Assembly (NCBI GenBank): GCA_963678855.1
Contig: OY787448.1
Location: 1,736,001 to 1,800,000 of the forward strand
DNA: 64,000 nt
Direction: 5' to 3'
Source: F22 sp963678855
GTDB lineage: Bacteria > Bacteroidota > Bacteroidia > Bacteroidales > Bacteroidaceae
Part shown: positions 35,269 through 43,459 of the stretch, in pieces
Numbering within the stretch: the stretch's first letter is position 1
Layout: each line of letters begins with the position of its first letter
Made by a program: the position numbers and the translations under genes
Notes under the pieces: generated by a model
Databases searched by the model: none
What the model was told of the DNA's origin: nothing
The model's input: only the letters and a program-made list of their open reading frames with translations

Positions 35269-37533
35269 ATGAATATCAAAAAGACTCTATCAGCATTTGC
35301 TGTCGGCTTATTGCTCGCCTCTTGTGCACCTAGTGGCTCAAGCCAAGTAGCACTAAGTGAAGAAGATGCCCGCATTGAGGCTCGTGTGGATTCCTTAATC
35401 TCTCTTCTTTCATTTGAAGAGAAGTTAGGCCAGATGAACCAGATCTCTGCCGTGGCCAACATTGAGGACATCACTCAATTGGTCAAAGATGGTAGAATTG
35501 GATCTATCCTAAATGAAGTAGACCCTGTTCGTATCAACGCCTTGCAGCGCCTAGCTGTAGAGCAAAGCGAGCACCATATTCCAATTTTGATGGCACGTGA
35601 TGTCATCCACGGTTTTAAGACTATCTTCCCAATTCCGATTGGTCAGGCAGCTACTTTCAACCCTGAAGTGGCAAGAATGGGTGCTCGTGTAGCTGCTATT
35701 GAGGCTACATCTGTTGGTGTTCGTTGGACATTCTCTCCAATGGTCGATATCGCTCGCGATGCCCGTTGGGGACGTCTAGCCGAAGGATACGGTGAAGACG
35801 TATACTTGACAAGTGTGATGGGTGCAGCCACTGTACGCGGTTACCAAGGCGATGACTTGGCCGACCCTACAAGCATGGCAGCCTGTGTGAAGCACTTCGT
35901 AGGGTATGGTGCAGCAGAAGCTGGTAAAGACTATAACTCTACATTTATTCCAGAGCGCGTATTGCGCAATGTCTACTTGCCACCATTTAAGGCAGCAGTA
36001 GAAGCTGGATCTGCTACTTTGATGACTTCTTTCAATGACAACGATGGTATCCCTGCTTCAGGCAACCCATTTATCTTGAAGCAAATCCTACGTGATGAGT
36101 GGGGCTTTAATGGCTTCGTCGTGACAGACTGGGGAACAATCCCAGAAATGAACACACACGGTTTTGTGAAAGATACTATTTCAGCAGCTGGTGTAGCCAT
36201 CAACTCAGGTGTGGATATGGAAATGGCTAGTTGGGTCCTTGTTTCTAACCCAGCCGATAAGCTAGTAGAAGCAGGTCTTAAAGAAGCAGAAGTAGATCGT
36301 GCTGTACGCAACGTATTGCGCGTGAAGTTTAAGCTAGGTCTTTTCGAAAACCCATATGTTGATGAAAACAAAGCATCTGCTATGTATGCAGAAGCTAGCT
36401 TAGAAGCAGCTAAAGAAGCAGCTATTCAAGGTGCTATCTTGTTGAAGAACGAAGGCAACACCCTTCCAGTGAAGAAGTCTGTGAAGCGCATCCTTGTAGT
36501 CGGTCCTATGGCCGATGCTCCATACGAGCAAATGGGTACATGGGTATTCGATGGTGAAGAAGAGCACACTGTGACTCCACTAGATGCCCTACGTAAACAA
36601 TATGGCGACAAGGTGAAGATTGACTTTATGCCAGTCCTTGACTACTCTCGTGACCGCAGCACACGCCGCATTCCTGCAGCAGTAGCCGCAGCACGTCGCG
36701 CTGATGTTGTCCTTGCCTTTATCGGTGAAGAGTCTATTCTGTCTGGTGAAGCACACAGTCTAGCAGATATCAATCTAGTTGGTGCACAAGCAGCCATGAT
36801 TGAAGCATTGAGCAAGGTGAAGACTCCACTTGTATCTATTGTGATTGCTGGTCGTCCACTGACTATTCAAAAGCAATTGAACGAATCAGACGCCATGCTA
36901 TATAGCTTCCATCCTGGTACTATGGGTGGTCCTGCACTAGCAGAACTATTGATGGGTGATGCAGTGCCTTCTGGTAAGACTCCTATGACCTTCCCTAAGA
37001 TGGTCGGACAATCGCCTATCTACTACAACCACCACAATACTGGTCGTCCATCCAATGGTCACGAGCAACTATTGTATGATATCCCTGTCAAGCCAGGTCA
37101 AACATCTACTGGTTGTCGTAGCTTCTTCCTAGATGCAGGTGAAACACCGTTGTTCCCATTCGGTTATGGTCTATCCTATACGACATTCGAATACGGTGCT
37201 GTACAACTATCTGCTACTGAGTTAGGCAAAGACGACGTCTTGAAGCTAACTGCTACCGTGAAGAACACAGGTAAGGTAGCTGCTACAGAAATCGTACAGT
37301 TGTATATCCAAGACCGCTATGCAAGCGTGACTCGTCCAGTGAAGGAAATGAGACGTTTTGCACGTGTGGACATTGCTCCAGGCGAAGTAAAAACAGTAGA
37401 ATTTGAATTGCCTATCAGCGATCTAGCATTCTGGACTCGTGACATGAAGCACGAAGTAGAAGCGGGTGAATTCCGCGCTTGGATTGCTCCTAACTCTGAT
37501 GCAGGTACTCCAGTGTCTTTCACTGTAAACTAA
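35269..37533 (+). CDS. bglX: GH3 beta-glucosidase, periplasmic lipoprotein
   Basis: A 754-residue BglX-type exo-beta-glucosidase that removes terminal glucose from beta-linked oligosaccharides. The lipobox LLASC is followed by APSGSS, without the acidic surface signal of its neighbours, so a periplasmic location is inferred. The nucleophile is Asp287 in GFVVTDWGTI. KHFVGYGAAEAGKDY, the C-terminal GH3 domain (GTWVFDGEEEHTVTP) and a fibronectin-like tail follow. The ATG at 35269 is chosen because it begins the lipoprotein signal; an upstream in-frame start at 35194 lies in the terminator hairpin. Confidence 0.94.
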   Translation: MNIKKTLSAFAVGLLLASCAPSGSSQVALSEEDARIEARVDSLISLLSFEEKLGQMNQISAVANIEDITQLVKDGRIGSILNEVDPVRINALQRLAVEQSEHHIPILMARDVIHGFKTIFPIPIGQAATFNPEVARMGARVAAIEATSVGVRWTFSPMVDIARDARWGRLAEGYGEDVYLTSVMGAATVRGYQGDDLADPTSMAACVKHFVGYGAAEAGKDYNSTFIPERVLRNVYLPPFKAAVEAGSATLMTSFNDNDGIPASGNPFILKQILRDEWGFNGFVVTDWGTIPEMNTHGFVKDTISAAGVAINSGVDMEMASWVLVSNPADKLVEAGLKEAEVDRAVRNVLRVKFKLGLFENPYVDENKASAMYAEASLEAAKEAAIQGAILLKNEGNTLPVKKSVKRILVVGPMADAPYEQMGTWVFDGEEEHTVTPLDALRKQYGDKVKIDFMPVLDYSRDRSTRRIPAAVAAARRADVVLAFIGEESILSGEAHSLADINLVGAQAAMIEALSKVKTPLVSIVIAGRPLTIQKQLNESDAMLYSFHPGTMGGPALAELLMGDAVPSGKTPMTFPKMVGQSPIYYNHHNTGRPSNGHEQLLYDIPVKPGQTSTGCRSFFLDAGETPLFPFGYGLSYTTFEYGAVQLSATELGKDDVLKLTATVKNTGKVAATEIVQLYIQDRYASVTRPVKEMRRFARVDIAPGEVKTVEFELPISDLAFWTRDMKHEVEAGEFRAWIAPNSDAGTPVSFTVN

Positions 37534-37570
37534 TACCTAGCATCCCCTTAACCTATTATTAAACAGAAGA

Positions 37571-38716
37571 ATGATGAAATTGAATAAGATGATCTCGTGG
37601 CTATTTGTGTCACTATTAGTTTTTCCTTTTACAAGTTGTGGAGGAGACAGTGACGAAGTAGTTGCTGCTGTCCCGACAAACCTTGAAGTATCTTACATTA
37701 TCGAAGGTGCGACAACAGGTAACCGTGCAGGCGGTGGCTCTGGTGTGGTGAAGTTTACTGCTTCAGCTACAGATGCGACAACCTATACCTTTACTTACGA
37801 CGGAGCTACAGAAGCTGCACAAGATGGTCGTAAAACCTATACTTTCACCACTCCTGGTACAAACGATTATACTGTTACGGTACAGGCTTACAATGCAGAC
37901 AACGAGTCTGTAAGTAAAGATGTGACTGTCTCAGTGTATGTAAGTAATGGTGCAGGTGCGACAACAGGTCAAAGCTTCAAAGATCAAAGACTAAGCATCG
38001 CTACAGACGATGATTACTCTACATTGGTCTATGCTGATGAATTTGAAGTTGCAGGTAATGTACCAAATGCCGATTACAACCAAGAAATTGGTGGACACGG
38101 TTGGGGGAACAACGAGTCGCAATACTATACGAATCGTACTAGCAACTCTTTCATTAAAGACGGTATGCTTCATATCGTAGCCAAGAAAGAGAACTATGAA
38201 GGCATGAACTATACGTCAGCTCGTCTGACAACTCAAGGTCTACATGAGTTCCAGTATGGTCGTTTCGAGATTAAAGCTCAATTGCCTACAGGTGTAGGTA
38301 CTTGGCCTGCTATCTGGATGTTGGGTGCCAACATCAGTAGTGTAGGTTGGCCAGCATGTGGTGAGATTGATATCATGGAGCATGTAGGTAAGAATCAAAA
38401 TTCGATTCATCACTCGATGCATACAACAGGTAGTCACGGTGCTACTGTCAATACAGCACATTCTATGATTGAAAATGTATCGACTACTTTCCATGTGTAC
38501 ACTTGTGTATGGACGCCAAGTGATATTTCATTCTACGTAGATGATGTGCACAAATACACATATACTCCATCTACAATGACCAATACACACTGGCCATTTA
38601 ATAAGCCACAATTCCTACTGTTCAATATCGCTATGGGCGGTACTTGGGGTGGAAATATTTCTGGTAGCTTTACTCAATCTGAGATGTTGATTGATTACGT
38701 TCGCGTATATCAATAG
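37571..38716 (+). CDS. GH16 endo-beta-glucanase (laminarinase-like) lipoprotein
   Basis: A 381-residue endo-glucanase. The lipobox LVFPFTSC is followed by GGDSDE, an acidic surface signal. A PKD-like domain covers about residues 35-125. The GH16 domain then carries the catalytic GEIDIMEHVG (Glu265, Asp267, Glu270), FQYGRFEIKAQLP, TWPAIWMLG and HVYTCVWTP. The GEIDIMEHVG form is typical of beta-1,3-glucanases/laminarinases. It should cut the polymer at the cell surface before SusCD uptake. It is the last gene of the locus. Confidence 0.93.
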   Translation: MMKLNKMISWLFVSLLVFPFTSCGGDSDEVVAAVPTNLEVSYIIEGATTGNRAGGGSGVVKFTASATDATTYTFTYDGATEAAQDGRKTYTFTTPGTNDYTVTVQAYNADNESVSKDVTVSVYVSNGAGATTGQSFKDQRLSIATDDDYSTLVYADEFEVAGNVPNADYNQEIGGHGWGNNESQYYTNRTSNSFIKDGMLHIVAKKENYEGMNYTSARLTTQGLHEFQYGRFEIKAQLPTGVGTWPAIWMLGANISSVGWPACGEIDIMEHVGKNQNSIHHSMHTTGSHGATVNTAHSMIENVSTTFHVYTCVWTPSDISFYVDDVHKYTYTPSTMTNTHWPFNKPQFLLFNIAMGGTWGGNISGSFTQSEMLIDYVRVYQ

Positions 38717-38744
38717 TAGATAGTTAACATACAATTATGGTGAG

Positions 38745-38780
38745 AAAAAGGGGGGGTGCTTTGTGGCACAACCCCTTTTT
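38745..38780 (+). terminator. Terminator of the glucan locus
   Basis: AAAAAGGGG (38745-38753) pairs with CCCCTTTTT (38772-38780), with TGC/GCA continuing the stem. Confidence 0.75.
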
Positions 38781-38785
38781 GAGTT

Positions 38786-38989
38786 ATGTATCTCACACGC
38801 TTATTGTTCTATAAGTCTGTTGTTGTACAATACATTTGTCGACACATTTAGTTAATCTTCTAGGCATACCGACCATCTCGGTCAAAGAAATCTCTGCCGA
38901 GTTGTCGCTTAATAGTACATTGTGTTTTTACCGTACGTTTAAGGAGATGACGGGGAGGACACCGTTGGACTATAAGATTAATCTGTAGA
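38786..38989 (+). pseudogene. AraC-family regulator remnant (last HTH only)
   Basis: A 67-codon open frame whose last ~40 residues match the end of the AraC/XylS DNA-binding domain. VKEISAELSLNSTLCFYRTF followed by KEMTGRTPLDYK aligns with the second helix-turn-helix and the family signature (F-K-x-x-x-G-x-T-P-x-x-Y). Nothing before about residue 25 resembles a regulator, and the sensor domain and first HTH are missing. It directly follows the GH16 terminator and its last 12 bp overlap the convergent HU-like gene. Most likely it is the tail of a deleted gene; expression is not suggested by any promoter box. Confidence 0.75.
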
Positions 38990-39595
38990 GGATTGTTCTT
39001 TTAGTATATAATGTGCAAAGTTGTTACGACCAATACGCTGTATCTTATTAGCTTTGACTAGCTCGTTTAAATCTTTAATCGCAGTGGTCTTGCCAATATG
39101 CACCATGCTTTGATACTGAAGTCTTCTGATTGTCTTGTGCTTTTCTAGATAAGCCATCAATTGATTGATCCTAGTCTCTTTCTCTATATTGTCTTTAATA
39201 ACTCTTTTTTTATCGCCTTCTAGGCGAAGAGCCGATGTAAATAACTGATCAATTAGTTTTTTACTGGGACGAAAGCGTGGAATCACTTGTCGTATCTTAT
39301 GCGTTGCATTCTCGTCATGACTAGCGATAGGTTCTGATTTGACTTCGACGTGTAAGGTGCCGAAGTGCGGAATGTCTACACTGATACCATCTTTGAGATA
39401 TTCAATGGACACATCGAATGTATTGGCCCAAGCATTCTTACAGTCACCTGCTGTAAGCGAGCTTCGGGATTGAACGTCTTTAGCGAGTCTTTCGTCTGTG
39501 ACATGCCCTTGTGGTACTGCCTTGGCGTAGAAATACTCTTTCTTGTTGTCATGTTGTGGATTTGTCTTTTTTACGAGAACGTACTTTATAGCCAT
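38978..39595 (-). CDS. HU-like DNA-binding protein with C-terminal winged helix
   Basis: A 205-residue protein. Residues ~1-125 resemble the Bacteroidetes HU/IHF-like family: IKYVLVKKTNPQ, FYAKAVPQGHVTDERLA, VDIPHFGTLHVEVKSE, then a Lys/Arg-rich RFRPSKKLIDQL. The last ~65 residues, INQLMAYLEKHKTIRRLQYQ and KTTAIKDLNELVKANKIQRIG, look like a winged helix-turn-helix. The ATG at 39595 is chosen; a longer frame to 39697 would translate a palindromic repeat array. No -7 box was found. A nucleoid or site-specific binding role is inferred. Confidence 0.78.
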   Translation of the reverse strand: MAIKYVLVKKTNPQHDNKKEYFYAKAVPQGHVTDERLAKDVQSRSSLTAGDCKNAWANTFDVSIEYLKDGISVDIPHFGTLHVEVKSEPIASHDENATHKIRQVIPRFRPSKKLIDQLFTSALRLEGDKKRVIKDNIEKETRINQLMAYLEKHKTIRRLQYQSMVHIGKTTAIKDLNELVKANKIQRIGRNNFAHYILKEQSSTD

Positions 39596-39625
39596 AAGAA
39601 TTGTATTTAAAGAAGAGGACTCGAC

Positions 39626-39706
39626 CACCCACGGGTGTTCGACTCGATTACCCATGGGTGAGCGGATCGAACTTCCATGGAGGAGCGGACCGACCACCCA
39701 TGGGTG
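39626..39706. repeat. Four-unit 23-bp palindromic tandem array
   Basis: Four palindromes spaced exactly 23 bp centre to centre: CACCCACGGGTG (39626-39637), ACCCATGGGT (39650-39659), TCCATGGA (39674-39681) and CACCCATGGGTG (39695-39706). The connecting bases repeat as GACTCGA, GGATCGA and GGACCGA. The block is much GC-richer than its surroundings and lies just upstream of the HU-like gene. No coding function is likely. Confidence 0.88.
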
Positions 39707-39748
39707 TGCGGTAGCTTTCCTCCTGTTTCAATTATGTTTATAAGCAAA

Positions 39749-39780
39749 AACCTCCCGTTAGCCTGAGCTAACGAGAGGTT
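39749..39780. terminator. Terminator of cysS
   Basis: AACCTCCCGTTAGC (39749-39762) pairs with GCTAACGAGAGGTT (39767-39780) with one mismatch, and T-rich sequence follows on the minus strand. Confidence 0.8.
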
Positions 39781-39795
39781 CTCTATATCTATAGG

Positions 39796-41304
39796 TTACT
39801 TGTTCAATCTCCAAGTACTACCTTCTTTGCTATCTTTAATTTCAAAGCCTAGCGCTTGCAACTCATCACGAATCTTATCGGAGGTCGCCCAGTCCTTATT
39901 GGCTTTGGCTTGCATGCGTTGTTCTAGAAGCATATCGACTACTTGACCAAAGGCATCTTCACGGGCGCTGTTGCCATCGTTGCTGCCGCTGCCTTTTTCG
40001 ATGCGTAGACCGAGCAAGTCAAAGACAAATAGATCGAAGGTCGCTTTTAGTTCGGCAAGTGCTGCTTCCGAGATGCTTGCTTTGCCTGCAGCTACCGTAT
40101 TGATGAGTTTACAGCCATCAAATAAGTGAGCGATTACGATAGGCGTATTCAAGTCGTCCATCAAGGCTTCGTAACACTTGTCTTTAAGTACTACTGCTTG
40201 TGCATCGGTCTCTTTGGTTTTATCCGATGCGGCTACTGCTGCAATGCGATCTAGATTTTCATACGCCTCAAGCAGACGTTGCAATCCCTTTTCGCTGGCT
40301 TGTAGCGCTTCGTTAGAGAAGTCTACCGTGCTGCGGTAGTGTGCTTGCAAGATAAAGAAACGAATCGTCATCGGGCTATACGCTTTATCTAGTAGTTTAT
40401 GATCCCCATCAAAGAATTCCTTCAATAGGATAAAGTTGCCTAGCGACTTACCCATCTTCGTGCCATTGATCGTAATCATATTGTTGTGCATCCAGTAACG
40501 CACCATATCGTGTCCTTGCGAAGCGACTGCTTGTGCAATCTCACACTCGTGGTGTGGGAAAAGCAAGTCCATACCGCCCCCATGGATATCAAATTCGTTG
40601 CCTAAGTACTTACGGCCCATTGCCGTACACTCACAGTGCCATCCTGGGAACCCGTCTCCCCATGGAGAAGGCCAACGCATGATATGTTCTGGTTGTGCAT
40701 TTTTCCACAACGCGAAATCCGCAGAATTGCGCTTTTCTTGTTGACCGTCTAGCTCACGAGTTGTCGATAGCATATCTTCGATATTGCGACCAGATAGTTT
40801 TCCGTAGTTGTGCTTCTCGTTGTACTTAGCGACGTCAAAATATACAGAACCTTCACTTTCGTAAGCGAAGCCATTATCTAGAATCTCTTTAACCAGTTCG
40901 ATTTGTTCGATGATATGGCCAGAAGCGTGAGGCTCGATGCTAGGAGGAAGCACATTGAGTGATTCCATTTCGCGGTGGTAGTTATTCACATTACGTTGTA
41001 CCACTTCCATTGGTTCTAGTTGCTCAAGGCGTGCGCGCTTTGCTACCTTATCTTCGCCTTCGTCTGCATCGTGCTCCAAGTGACCCACATCGGTGATATT
41101 GCGCACGTAACGTACCTTATACTCTAGGTGAGATAGGGTGCGAAACAACACGTCGAAGGTGATTGCAGGGCGTGCGTGACCCAAGTGGGCATCGCCGTAA
41201 ACTGTAGGACCGCATACGTACAATCCCACGTGAGGTGCATGAACAGGCTCGAAGACCTCTTTCTTGCGACTCAAACTATTGTAAATGGTCAGTTTCTGTG
41301 TCAT
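39796..41304 (-). CDS. cysS: Cysteinyl-tRNA synthetase
   Basis: A 502-residue class I synthetase charging tRNA-Cys. The HIGH-type motif is in YGDAHLGHARPAI, preceded by the zinc ligand Cys in YVCGPTVYGD. WHCECTAMGRKYLG and HHECEIAQ supply other zinc-site residues. The KMSKS loop reads GTKMGKSLGN, with Gly for Ser, a known variation. The C-terminal DALR-like and anticodon parts end in STWRLNK. Promoter TACCTTTG lies 26 bp upstream. It is divergent from mnmA. Confidence 0.96.
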   Translation of the reverse strand: MTQKLTIYNSLSRKKEVFEPVHAPHVGLYVCGPTVYGDAHLGHARPAITFDVLFRTLSHLEYKVRYVRNITDVGHLEHDADEGEDKVAKRARLEQLEPMEVVQRNVNNYHREMESLNVLPPSIEPHASGHIIEQIELVKEILDNGFAYESEGSVYFDVAKYNEKHNYGKLSGRNIEDMLSTTRELDGQQEKRNSADFALWKNAQPEHIMRWPSPWGDGFPGWHCECTAMGRKYLGNEFDIHGGGMDLLFPHHECEIAQAVASQGHDMVRYWMHNNMITINGTKMGKSLGNFILLKEFFDGDHKLLDKAYSPMTIRFFILQAHYRSTVDFSNEALQASEKGLQRLLEAYENLDRIAAVAASDKTKETDAQAVVLKDKCYEALMDDLNTPIVIAHLFDGCKLINTVAAGKASISEAALAELKATFDLFVFDLLGLRIEKGSGSNDGNSAREDAFGQVVDMLLEQRMQAKANKDWATSDKIRDELQALGFEIKDSKEGSTWRLNK

Positions 41305-41330
41305 CTTTGTTACTTTTTTACTTAGTGGGG

Positions 41331-41338
41331 CAAAGGTA
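41331..41338 (-). promoter_or_regulatory. -7 box of cysS
   Basis: Minus-strand TACCTTTG, 26 bp before the ATG at 41304. Confidence 0.65.
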
Positions 41339-41380
41339 GCAAATATTCTCCGAATGAGCTCAATAAACCAAGAATATTAG

Positions 41381-41388
41381 TACTTTTG
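41381..41388 (+). promoter_or_regulatory. -7 box abutting the mnmA start
   Basis: TACTTTTG ends 5 bp before the ATG at 41394, the same box and spacing as at the U32 gene (7481-7494). It implies a very short or absent leader. Confidence 0.65.
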
Positions 41389-41393
41389 TGCCC

Positions 41394-42473
41394 ATGAATG
41401 CAGAAAAAAGACAGAGCAAGCAGAAGGTCCTCTTGGGCATGAGCGGCGGGACAGATAGTTCTATCGCGGCCATCATGTTGCAGGAGCAGGGCTACGAGGT
41501 GCTAGGCATCACTTTCCGATTTTACGAAAAGGATGGTCAGACAGATTATCTCGAAGCAGCCCGTGCTTTGGCAGATAAGCTTGGTATCGCCCATATCACT
41601 TACGACGTGCGTGAGGATTTTGAAACCCGCATTATTCGCTATTTTATCGATAGCTATATGCAGGGAGAGACTCCTGTGCCTTGTACGCTGTGCAATAACT
41701 TTTTTAAATGGCCATTGATGGCAAAGGTGGCTGATGAACAGGGAATTGATTATATCTCTACAGGGCACTATATTCAGCGTGTAGAGCACGATGGTCGATA
41801 TTATATCCGTCCTGGTGTAGACCCAGATAAGGACCAGTCTTTCTTTATGTGGGGACTTACTCAAGAGCTGATGGAGCGCATGATTTTGCCTTTGGGAGAA
41901 ATGACCAAAGAAGAGGTGCGTGCCTATGCTCGTGAGAGAGGGTACGCAGCTCAAGCCGATAAGAAAGAAAGCATCGGTGTGTGTTTTTGTCCAGGTGATT
42001 ACCGCTCTTTTTTACGCGAACGCATAGCAGAGGATCAGTTTCAACCTGGTCACTTTGTGGATCTGGATGGACAGGTACTGGGCAAGCATTCAGGGTTTCC
42101 GTTTTTTACTGTGGGGCAGCGTCGTGGACTGGGGGTACATTTTAACCGAGCACTGTATGTGCAAAATCTGGATGTGCAAACCAACCGAGTTACACTAGCA
42201 CCGCTGAAAGATTTGGAACGTATGAGCTTTGAAGTGCGTGACTGGTGTGCGCAGTCTTTGGATGAGTTACTGAGCATCCCTCATGTGGAAGTACGCATCC
42301 GTTATCGCAAGCAATATAACACGGGGCAAGTACAGCTGGTTTCTTCGGAAGATGCAGCAGGCAAAAAGCGCTTGTTGGTGAAGTTGGATCAGCCGTTGAC
42401 AGCCGTTGCAGCGGGGCAGGCTGTTGCGTTTTATTATGATAATCGAGTGATAGGCGGGGGTATAATCTGCTAA
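41394..42473 (+). CDS. mnmA: tRNA-specific 2-thiouridylase
   Basis: A 359-residue ATP pyrophosphatase-type enzyme that thiolates U34 of Lys, Glu and Gln tRNAs. The PP-loop SGGTDSS (residues 17-23) activates the uridine. The catalytic Cys pair is in PCTLCNN (Cys97/Cys100) and GVCFCPGD (Cys197/Cys199). The C-terminal beta-barrel carries FFTVGQRRGLGVHF. In the PP-loop, Thr replaces the usual Val. The ATG at 41394 is used because an upstream GTG at 41388 overlaps the promoter box. Confidence 0.93.
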   Translation: MNAEKRQSKQKVLLGMSGGTDSSIAAIMLQEQGYEVLGITFRFYEKDGQTDYLEAARALADKLGIAHITYDVREDFETRIIRYFIDSYMQGETPVPCTLCNNFFKWPLMAKVADEQGIDYISTGHYIQRVEHDGRYYIRPGVDPDKDQSFFMWGLTQELMERMILPLGEMTKEEVRAYARERGYAAQADKKESIGVCFCPGDYRSFLRERIAEDQFQPGHFVDLDGQVLGKHSGFPFFTVGQRRGLGVHFNRALYVQNLDVQTNRVTLAPLKDLERMSFEVRDWCAQSLDELLSIPHVEVRIRYRKQYNTGQVQLVSSEDAAGKKRLLVKLDQPLTAVAAGQAVAFYYDNRVIGGGIIC

Positions 42474-42563
42474 AATGTAACACATTAGTCATAAATACGT
42501 CAATATTACCATATTCCACACGTATTTTATGACATAATATTCGCTCAGTTTGAAAAGATGATG

Positions 42564-42571
42564 TACATTTG
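42564..42571 (+). promoter_or_regulatory. -7 box of the glsA-glsB operon
   Basis: TACATTTG, 31 bp before the ATG at 42603. Confidence 0.6.
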
Positions 42572-42602
42572 TGCAATCGTACCGAAAACTATGTATTAAC
42601 GT

Positions 42603-43445
42603 ATGAGTGAAGACAAGATTTTTTTGATTGATATCGATAAAGTGCTACGCGATAAGATGCCTAAAAAGCATCACCGTGTGCCTCGATTTTTGGTCAATTA
42701 CCTGAAAAGGATAGCCCATCAGGACGATTTGAACCGATTCCTGACAAATGGAGCGAAAGGCAAATACGGAGTAGACTTCTTGGAAGCTACACTAGCCGAA
42801 CTAGATTGGGAGGTAAACGTACAGGGCAGAGAGAATCTTCCAGAAGATGGTCTTTGTACCTTTGTAAGCAATCATCCATTGGGTGGAGCGGATGGTGTGA
42901 CGCTAGGATATGTCCTAGGCAAGCACTATGACGGACGTGTTAAGTATTTGGTCAATGATATATTGATGAACTTAGCGGGTCTGGCACCTTTGTGTATTCC
43001 TATCAATAAGACAGGAAAGCAAAGTCGAGATTTTCCACGTATGGTGGAAGCAGGCTTTAAAAGCGACGATCATCTTATCATGTTTCCTGCGGGCTTGTGC
43101 TCTCGTAAGATTAATGGCAAGATTCAAGACCTTGATTGGAAAAAGACCTTTATCACGAAGAGCGTAGAAGCGAAGCGTGATGTGGTGCCAGTGTATTTTG
43201 AAGGACGTAACTCGAACTTCTTCTACAACTTGGCCAACTTCTGCAAGGCGATTGGTTTGAAAGTCAATATTGCTATGCTTTTTCTCGTGGATGAGATGTA
43301 TAAGAACAAACATAATACATTTACAATAACCTTTGGAAAACCTATTCCTTGGCAAACTTTCGATGATTCGAAGAATGCTACTGAATGGGCACAGTGGGTC
43401 AGAGACGTTGTCTACAATATGGCTCCAGATAATCAGAAGAAATAA
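42603..43445 (+). CDS. glsA: O-acyltransferase of glycine-lipid synthesis
   Basis: A 280-residue lysophospholipid-acyltransferase-like (PlsC-type) enzyme. The acceptor-site motif is SNHPLGGADG (N-H-P-x(4)-D), and FPAGLCSRK corresponds to the second conserved block. Glycine lipids in Bacteroides thetaiotaomicron are made by an adjacent O-acyltransferase/N-acyltransferase pair (glsA, glsB). Here the N-acyltransferase follows 14 bp downstream, so this should add the second fatty acid to the N-acyl-3-hydroxy-acyl glycine core. The gene pairing drives the specific call, since the domain alone would fit other acyltransferases. Confidence 0.82.
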   Translation: MSEDKIFLIDIDKVLRDKMPKKHHRVPRFLVNYLKRIAHQDDLNRFLTNGAKGKYGVDFLEATLAELDWEVNVQGRENLPEDGLCTFVSNHPLGGADGVTLGYVLGKHYDGRVKYLVNDILMNLAGLAPLCIPINKTGKQSRDFPRMVEAGFKSDDHLIMFPAGLCSRKINGKIQDLDWKKTFITKSVEAKRDVVPVYFEGRNSNFFYNLANFCKAIGLKVNIAMLFLVDEMYKNKHNTFTITFGKPIPWQTFDDSKNATEWAQWVRDVVYNMAPDNQKK

Positions 43446-43459
43446 GCTTATATAAGATT

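Noticed and set aside
39626..39706. Possible CRISPR array
   Set aside because: Repeats are spaced 23 bp with repeated linkers, not unique 30-40 bp spacers.
39600..39743. Open frames through the 23-bp array on both strands, including an N-terminal extension of the HU-like protein
   Set aside because: They translate the palindromic repeat (PTTHG/HPWV-type peptides) and have no homology expectation. The HU-like domain starts cleanly at the ATG at 39595.
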